DNA of 26,832 bases from a virus, in IMG/VR virus record IMGVR_UViG_3300042544_000617, positions 1 through 26,832 of that record, one strand, 5' to 3'. The notes under the pieces were generated by a model. It saw only the letters and a program-made list of their open reading frames with translations, searched no databases and had not been told where the DNA came from. Of this stretch, positions 23,179-26,832 are shown piece by piece. How positions within the stretch are numbered: the first letter of the stretch is position 1; every line of letters starts with the position of its first letter. A program made the translations under genes and the position numbers.

Positions 23179-23340
23179 ATGAACAAAGATAAAGCGACCA
23201 CCCCAACATCACTAAGGCTGCCTGACGGCCTCTTGCGTCAACTGACAAAGGCTGCACATAAGTGCGAGATGTCACGCACGCAGTATATCACAACCGTCTT
23301 GCAAGAGGCGGTTAACAAAACGCTGGAGGTTAAGAAATGA
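23179..23340 (+). CDS. Small ribbon-helix-helix regulator (Arc-like size)
   Basis: The protein has 53 residues, the size of P22 Arc. A short strand (TTPTSLRLPDGL) leads into a first helix (LLRQLTKAAHKCEM). A turn and second helix (SRTQYITTVLQEAVNKTLE) follow, which is the ribbon-helix-helix pattern. Such proteins bind DNA as dimers on short repeated half-sites and commonly repress their own operon. Candidate sites are the TGTAGTA/TACTACA operator upstream and the TAGTA-rich island just downstream. The ATG follows AAGGA, and the stop overlaps the next start (ATGA). RHH proteins also act as antitoxins or partition factors. Confidence 0.75.
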   Translation: MNKDKATTPTSLRLPDGLLRQLTKAAHKCEMSRTQYITTVLQEAVNKTLEVKK

Positions 23341-23423
23341 CCCGCGCCCAGAAGATTGATGCCCTTTGTGGTGTGCTGACCTGCATCTTGTGTGCTGGGA
23401 TGTTTATGTTGGTGTTGCTGTAA
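23337..23423 (+). CDS. Hydrophobic 28-residue peptide, single membrane segment
   Basis: The ORF starts MTRAQKIDALCGVLTCILCA and ends GMFMLVLL, giving a short polar head and one membrane segment from ~10 to the end. Its ATG overlaps the RHH stop (ATGA), so the two are probably co-translated. It could be a small membrane effector or toxin paired with the RHH protein, or an inner-membrane peptide of the infection cycle. Nothing in the sequence decides between them. It is too short for ordinary gene callers. Confidence 0.45.
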   Translation: MTRAQKIDALCGVLTCILCAGMFMLVLL

Positions 23424-23429
23424 CCCCCC

Positions 23430-23452
23430 TGCGCTGGCTTATGGCTGGCGCA
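23430..23452 (+). other. Hairpin after the rightward operon
   Basis: TGCGCTGGC and GCTGGCGCA can form a 9-pair stem in RNA, including two G-U pairs, with a TTATG loop, just after the last stop of the rightward operon. It is not followed by a T run on the plus strand, so it may stabilise the mRNA end rather than terminate by itself. The T-rich stretch after the next inverted repeat (23502-23523) may do that. Confidence 0.35.
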
Positions 23453-23464
23453 TTCAAAAAAATA

Positions 23465-23501
23465 AACTCTAGTAAAACTATAGTAAAATTTTACTAGAGT
23501 T
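23465..23501. repeat. Inverted repeat A with 13-bp arms
   Basis: AACTCTAGTAAAA and TTTTACTAGAGTT enclose 11 bases containing one ACTATAGT copy. Nested inside is the 16-base palindrome TAGTAAAATTTTACTA (23481-23496). On the minus strand the hairpin is followed by TTATTTTTTTG, and on the plus strand by TATTTTCTTC. It could therefore also act as a two-way terminator between the converging operons. Confidence 0.6.
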
Positions 23502-23596
23502 ATTTTCTTCTAAGTCTTTCTTTTTATTAATTATTTTAAAACTATAGTATTATAGTTATATATATAGAGACACCCTAAAAACAATAAACGAATTTA

Positions 23597-23623
23597 TATA
23601 GTGTCTCTAGGAGAGTCACTATA
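23597..23623. repeat. Near-perfect hairpin D
   Basis: TATAGTG is paired with CACTATA, one mismatch, and then TCTC/GAGA-type pairs surround a TAGG-like centre. An ACTATAGT copy begins in its right arm. The left arm also competes with the GTGTCTCTA/TAGAGACAC repeat (23565-23609), so alternative structures are possible. Confidence 0.5.
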
Positions 23624-23672
23624 GTTACTAGAGTTTCGGAATTCGTATAAAAGACAATAACTTGCGGAGATA

Positions 23673-23721
23673 AAACCTTAGTAAAACGCTACTATAGTTT
23701 TACTATAGTTTACTAAGGTTT
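23673..23721. repeat. Inverted repeat E with tandem iterons
   Basis: AAACCTTAGTAAA and TTTACTAAGGTTT (13 bp each) enclose two tandem copies of TACTATAGTTT. The content is a near inverted copy of repeat A at the other end of the island. It lies 42 bases beyond the primase stop. T-rich flanks on both strands allow a second role as terminator. Confidence 0.6.
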
Positions 23722-23762
23722 CTTTCTAACTTGCTGTTTTCATTATGATAACTGCATTAAAA

Positions 23763-26048
23763 TCATTTTGCTAACATTATTTTCTTAGTAACCGGCCCGC
23801 GCTGCGGCTTGTGTTCTGCCTCAATTAGATGGCCGCTTTTAACCAGCCTGTCCACCGCCTCGCGCACCTGCTCTTTTTTGTATGCCCTGCACTGGTTGCA
23901 CAGTGATCCGACCGTTTCCCCATGCTCGGTAGTCACCAGCGACAATATGCGCGCAAACAAAGCGTCACCCTTGTCTGGTGCGCTGTTGCTGTATGCCAGC
24001 TTCATCTTGCCTTCAATGTCTCGGCGTACCAGTTTGTATGCCCACTGCACATGCTCCAGCGTGCGTAGCCCCGAAGGGATAGCCAGCACCGCAGACACCT
24101 TTGCGACAAGCTCATAACCCCTGCGTGGGATGGCCTGCATCCCTGTTGACTCAGCGTGCTGCGCGGCAATCTCCCAGAAACGCTCCGAGACGTCATCCAG
24201 CGCGTTTACCGCCTCTGCTGTTGTCTGTATATCGCTTTTGTCGCCAATGCGCTCAACGCGCTCGGAGGCGGCGTCGAAGTAGCCGGGCGCGTACAGGTTC
24301 TGCAACGTGTACTTGATCCTGTCCGGCACTTCCTGCCTGCTGCGCTTGTCGCGTGGCTTGATGCGAGGGTTCTTTTCAAGCTCTTGGAATATCAGTGCGC
24401 GTCCCATAAAGCCGTTCGCCACAAGCTCAAAGTCCATCAGGTTGTTAAACTTCTCAGGCGTGGTCAGTCCAAAGATCGACAAAAACGGGTGTTCTATGCC
24501 CATGTCAATGGTGGACAGCGACTGGCCAACCCGCGCAAGCCTAGCCTCTAGCCTGCCGTTTTTGTCCTCGTTGGCGTCCACCGCTTTTTGTAGCCGCGTG
24601 CGCTCGGCAACCAAAGACTGCCTGACCTCCTCTTTGAGATCGCCAGTGATCGCCACAAAGCTGTTCGCCTTGCTGTAAATGTTCATCAGTGTGCCGATGA
24701 CGCCCTCAAGATACACTGCGCCGCCGCGTTTTTGTGCGCTGCTGATCTTTGCGAAATGCTCCCCAAGCTCATCAATGGAGTAGTAAGCCGCTTGATGGCG
24801 TATCAAATTACGATAAATCTCCTGCTCTGACTTAATACCGCCCACCAGTGCCGCGCTTATGCCAGCAGCCTTTAGCAGCTCATTGTGCGCTTGCAGAATG
24901 GCCTCCTTGCCGGTGCTTGAATCTGCCACGCCAAAACAAAACAGGTTAAAAGCAGAATTATCCAGCGGATCTCGGTAGCGCATCCCAGCGCAGTTGCTGA
25001 CCACCATCAGCGCCGCAGCCACTGCAAGGGTTTCGCGTGGAAACAGCGACCGGCTGTTGATCCACTGGACAAGATCGCCGACAAAGCCAGGTGGGCGAAG
25101 CAGATCAACCGTTGCCGCGTCAATGTCCACCGCGTAATCAGTAAAGTCTGGAACGTCCCCGCTGAAGGTCACAGGCTCCTGCCATCCCGCCTGCTCTGCG
25201 TAGTGCATCAGCGTGCCAATGGTGACAGGGTTTGACGACTTACCGAAGCTGTGCCAGCGCGCTTCAATCCTGCTGCCTGATCCGTTCTTTTTGTAGCGTG
25301 GTGACTGCGCCGCCCACTGCTCCCACAGCGCAAGACCTTCTAAGCTCCCATCAGTTGCATCATGGATGCCCATGCCGATGCGGATATAGACCTCATGTCC
25401 AACGTCTGCGCTGTTTGGGATAGACATAACCATCTGCGTCAAATCAGCAAACGACAAATCAACCGCAACGCCGCTGACCTGCTTACGCACGCGATCTGGC
25501 TTTTGCAGCAGCGCAAGGAGCTGGTCTGGTGCTAAGTCTATGTCGTATGGTGAGCCAACAACGGCCTCATACCTGCGCCCACTGGCGTGCAGGGAGCCTG
25601 GCCCGACCACAAAACCGCTGGATTTAAAGTCAATACCCCTGTAGTCGTCATGGTGCTGCGCCAGCGCCATGTTAGCCGGTATGCGAAAATACAAATGCTG
25701 CGAGCCTCCACCGCTGCCGGTTTCTACAATCAACCCAGCCCCAGCGACCTCTGGCACTAACTCCAGCAGCCTGGCGTAGCTCTGTACGCCGCCGTTGCGT
25801 GCGTCAACATCAACGACCAGCAGCCCATCGGCCACCAACACACCGTAACCAGTAGCAAGCTGGCCGGTGATCTCCATAACCTCTATCTGTTCGCCTGACC
25901 ACTGCGGCGTGTGTTGCCAGTTGGACGCCACTGGATGCTTTAATATGGCATTGCAGTGCGGATTGCCGCACATGCAGCGCCCTGCCTTGTCTGCGCCGTA
26001 AAGCCCGAATATTCTATAACCTGCCTCCATAAATTCAGCGTATTGCAT
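23763..26048 (-). CDS. Primase-polymerase / DUF3987-type helicase fusion
   Basis: This 761-residue replication protein starts with a prim-pol domain (~1-185). It has a possible zinc loop CMCGNPHC (25-32), catalytic acids in VVDVD (80, 82), SQH (116-118) and GIDFKSSGFVVGPGSLH (D140), as in the bifunctional primase/polymerase family. A PriCT-2-like helical linker follows (~203-290). The C-terminal part (~320-760) resembles DUF3987 ATPases, with a Walker A-like GVADSSTGKE (373-382) and Walker B YYSIDE (423-428). The residue after Lys is Glu, not Ser/Thr, so ATP binding may be altered. It would prime and unwind phage DNA. The ATG follows GGAGGG and overlaps the HTH gene by 14 bases. The repeat island lies just downstream. 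Confidence 0.88.
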   Translation of the reverse strand: MQYAEFMEAGYRIFGLYGADKAGRCMCGNPHCNAILKHPVASNWQHTPQWSGEQIEVMEITGQLATGYGVLVADGLLVVDVDARNGGVQSYARLLELVPEVAGAGLIVETGSGGGSQHLYFRIPANMALAQHHDDYRGIDFKSSGFVVGPGSLHASGRRYEAVVGSPYDIDLAPDQLLALLQKPDRVRKQVSGVAVDLSFADLTQMVMSIPNSADVGHEVYIRIGMGIHDATDGSLEGLALWEQWAAQSPRYKKNGSGSRIEARWHSFGKSSNPVTIGTLMHYAEQAGWQEPVTFSGDVPDFTDYAVDIDAATVDLLRPPGFVGDLVQWINSRSLFPRETLAVAAALMVVSNCAGMRYRDPLDNSAFNLFCFGVADSSTGKEAILQAHNELLKAAGISAALVGGIKSEQEIYRNLIRHQAAYYSIDELGEHFAKISSAQKRGGAVYLEGVIGTLMNIYSKANSFVAITGDLKEEVRQSLVAERTRLQKAVDANEDKNGRLEARLARVGQSLSTIDMGIEHPFLSIFGLTTPEKFNNLMDFELVANGFMGRALIFQELEKNPRIKPRDKRSRQEVPDRIKYTLQNLYAPGYFDAASERVERIGDKSDIQTTAEAVNALDDVSERFWEIAAQHAESTGMQAIPRRGYELVAKVSAVLAIPSGLRTLEHVQWAYKLVRRDIEGKMKLAYSNSAPDKGDALFARILSLVTTEHGETVGSLCNQCRAYKKEQVREAVDRLVKSGHLIEAEHKPQRGPVTKKIMLAK

Positions 26049-26214
26049 TGCAGGTTCCCTCCAAGTAGGCAGACAGGCGCTCCAGCGTACTAACCTTTAT
26101 GTCTTGCCCGCGCAACGCCCGATAGATGGTCGCCTCGCTGATGCCTGATCTTTTAGCGACTTCTCTGATATTCCTATCAGCAAGCGCCTCGCGCATTTGT
26201 TCTACTGTTAACAT
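26035..26214 (-). CDS. Small HTH regulator
   Basis: The 59-residue protein starts MLTVEQMREALADRNIREVA. Its helix-turn-helix is REVAKRSGISEATIYRALRG (~17-36), followed by a short helix (VSTLERLSAYLEG). The ATG at 26214 has AAGGTG 6 bases upstream; an in-frame ATG at 26247 has no such site and lies in the promoter. It is the first gene of the leftward replication operon and probably controls the divergent promoters directly upstream, in the manner of a Cro-like or XRE-type repressor. Family membership is judged from the HTH only. Confidence 0.8.
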   Translation of the reverse strand: MLTVEQMREALADRNIREVAKRSGISEATIYRALRGQDIKVSTLERLSAYLEGTCNAIR

Positions 26215-26231
26215 TTTGACACCTTTTTCTT

Positions 26232-26241
26232 GCACATGTGC
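26232..26241. promoter_or_regulatory. Palindrome GCACATGTGC, candidate operator
   Basis: This perfect 10-base palindrome lies about where leftward transcription should begin, between the -10 and the HTH start. It is a plausible operator for autoregulation by the HTH protein. A TTGCA block lies on both sides of it. Confidence 0.4.
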
Positions 26242-26274
26242 TTGCATAGTAAATCAAACCATAATAAGATGCAA
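26242..26274. promoter_or_regulatory. Fully overlapping, face-to-face divergent promoters
   Basis: Leftward: -35 TTGCAT (26274-26269), 17-base spacer, -10 TACTAT (26251-26246), for the HTH and primase genes. Rightward: -35 TTGCAT (26242-26247), 17-base spacer, -10 TAAGAT (26265-26270), for the Sak4-like ATPase. Each -35 lies within or next to the other's -10, and the two hexamers form an inverted repeat. Polymerase can occupy only one orientation at a time, which would make a built-in switch. Confidence 0.55.
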
Positions 26275-26291
26275 ACCGTGGAGAGAAAAAC

Positions 26292-26313
26292 AGGTAGATG
26301 GCTCCTGCTACCT
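26292..26313 (+). promoter_or_regulatory. Dyad in the leader of the rightward ATPase gene
   Basis: AGGTAG and CTACCT (6-bp arms, 10-base loop) lie between the proposed rightward start point and the GAGGTG ribosome site. It could be an RNA hairpin in the leader or an operator; nothing in the sequence settles which. Confidence 0.3.
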
Positions 26314-26334
26314 ATACCCAATGAGGTGTTAAAA

Positions 26335-26832
26335 ATGAGTATGTTAAGCCAGATCAGCAAACCTGCTGATCGTCCCGTGATAGTCACCATTCTTGGTGAT
26401 AGCGGCCTCGGTAAAACCACCCTGGCAGCATCGTTCCCCAACCCTATCGTGATCCGCGCAGAGGATGGCCTCCAAGCCATACCAGCAGAACTGCGCCCAG
26501 ATGCCTTCCATTTGGTGCAGAAAGAGGAGGAGGTCTGGCAGCAGATCATGGCACTGTTGCAGGAGCAGCACGATTACAAGACCGTCATCATCGACAGCGT
26601 GACCGCGCTTGAGCGTCTGTTTGTCCAGCACGTAATTGACAGCGACAGCAAAAAGCCCCGCAGCATCAACCAAGCCCTTGGCGGGTATGGCGCTGGACTG
26701 CAAGCGGTTGCAAGTCTGCACCAGCGTGTGCGTAGGGCCTGCGGCTTGTTAAATGAGCGCAAAGGTATGCACGTTGTATTTGTGGCGCACGCCGACACAG
26801 AAACAATTGAGCTGCCCGACCAGGACCCGTAC
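26335..26832 (+). CDS. Sak4-like RecA-fold ATPase (partial, runs off the end)
   Basis: The first 166 residues are present, with no stop before the window end. Walker A GDSGLGKTT is at 21-29, followed by LAASFPNPIVIRAEDGLQAIP. Walker B is in KTVIIDSVTALERL (~86-99), and HVVFVAHAD near ~150 is a sensor-like strand. This is the pattern of phage AAA_24/Sak4-type nucleotide-binding proteins that assist single-strand annealing recombination and replication. The ATG follows GAGGTG. It is divergent from the primase operon and probably heads a rightward recombination/replication operon. Confidence 0.85.
   Translation, partial: MSMLSQISKPADRPVIVTILGDSGLGKTTLAASFPNPIVIRAEDGLQAIPAELRPDAFHLVQKEEEVWQQIMALLQEQHDYKTVIIDSVTALERLFVQHVIDSDSKKPRSINQALGGYGAGLQAVASLHQRVRRACGLLNERKGMHVVFVAHADTETIELPDQDPY

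Larger units (their letters stand above)
23465..23721. repeat. AT-rich inverted-repeat island; candidate origin or regulator-binding array
   Basis: This gene-free stretch lies between the rightward operon and the primase-helicase gene. The 8-base palindrome ACTATAGT occurs five times, at 23477, 23541, 23618, 23691 and 23702. The last two form tandem 11-base repeats TACTATAGTTT. Inverted repeats are: 13-bp arms at 23465-23477/23489-23501; 7-bp arms spaced by 4 at 23540-23557; 9-bp arms at 23565-23573/23601-23609; a near-perfect hairpin at 23597-23623; and 13-bp arms at 23673-23685/23709-23721. TTACTAGAGTT occurs directly at 23491 and 23625. Adjacency to the primase gene suggests a replication origin. 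Bidirectional termination and RHH binding are alternatives that could coexist. Confidence 0.65.

Noticed and set aside
23430-23452. GC-rich hairpin as a strong rightward terminator
   Set aside because: The stem needs two G-U pairs and is followed by TTCAAAAAAA rather than a T run, so I list it only as a hairpin.
23465-23721. Repeat island as a CRISPR array
   Set aside because: The repeats are short palindromes in varied orientation and spacing, with no uniform spacers and no cas genes.
26208-26721. Leftward frames opposite the Sak4-like ATPase
   Set aside because: The plus strand encodes clear Walker A and B motifs in one uninterrupted frame, so the minus frames are shadows.
1-26832. Integrase, attachment site, tRNA or insertion sequence
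   Set aside because: None was recognised. There is no tyrosine or serine recombinase motif, no cloverleaf-like gene and no transposase or terminal repeats.

Overview
The window looks like part of a tailed-phage (podovirus) genome of the P22/Sf6 type. The best-supported families are a large terminase, a 709-residue portal of P22 gp1 type, a scaffold, a P22 gp5-type coat protein, and P22 gp4-like and gp10-like neck proteins, in the canonical order. The host is probably a Gammaproteobacterium: this neck set is typical there, the ribosome sites are purine-rich (GGAGG type), and the promoters are sigma70-like with extended -10 boxes. The species cannot be named from sequence alone. No integrase, tRNA, rRNA or CRISPR array is visible, so lifestyle is undecided.

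Layout. From about 22.4 kb down to 0 kb, nearly everything is one leftward late operon. Its order is a tiny lysine-rich peptide, two small membrane proteins, small and large terminase, portal, scaffold, coat, a small acidic protein, gp4-like neck protein, a beta-rich virion protein, gp10-like stabiliser, a small protein, a GNAT acetyltransferase, four ejection-type proteins, an HNH endonuclease, a fibre, several small fibre-region proteins, two further large fibre-type proteins, a second tiny lysine-rich peptide, a membrane protein, a holin-like protein and the first codons of one more gene. Genes mostly abut or overlap by 4 bases (ATGA, TAATG), which implies translational coupling. A terminator followed at once by a promoter separates this operon from the early side. 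A second promoter precedes scaffold-coat, and a hairpin follows coat.

From 22.5 to 23.4 kb lies a short rightward operon: an unknown 170-residue protein, a 53-residue protein resembling a ribbon-helix-helix (Arc-size) regulator, and a 28-residue hydrophobic peptide. Its promoter carries a perfect 18-base operator-like palindrome on the -10 box. From 23.45 to 23.73 kb is an AT-rich, gene-free island with five copies of the palindrome ACTATAGT embedded in large inverted repeats. It is a candidate replication origin or regulator-binding array. From 23.76 to 26.21 kb are a leftward primase-polymerase/helicase and a small HTH regulator. After a 120-base divergent switch region, a rightward Sak4-like RecA-fold ATPase begins and runs off the end.

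The most notable points are: (i) a fibre gene whose only well-placed start codon is ATA, apparently because an HNH gene inserted at its start; (ii) the ACTATAGT island and the related TAGTA half-sites in the neighbouring promoter; (iii) fully overlapping face-to-face promoters at 26.25 kb; and (iv) several very small genes missed by length cut-offs.
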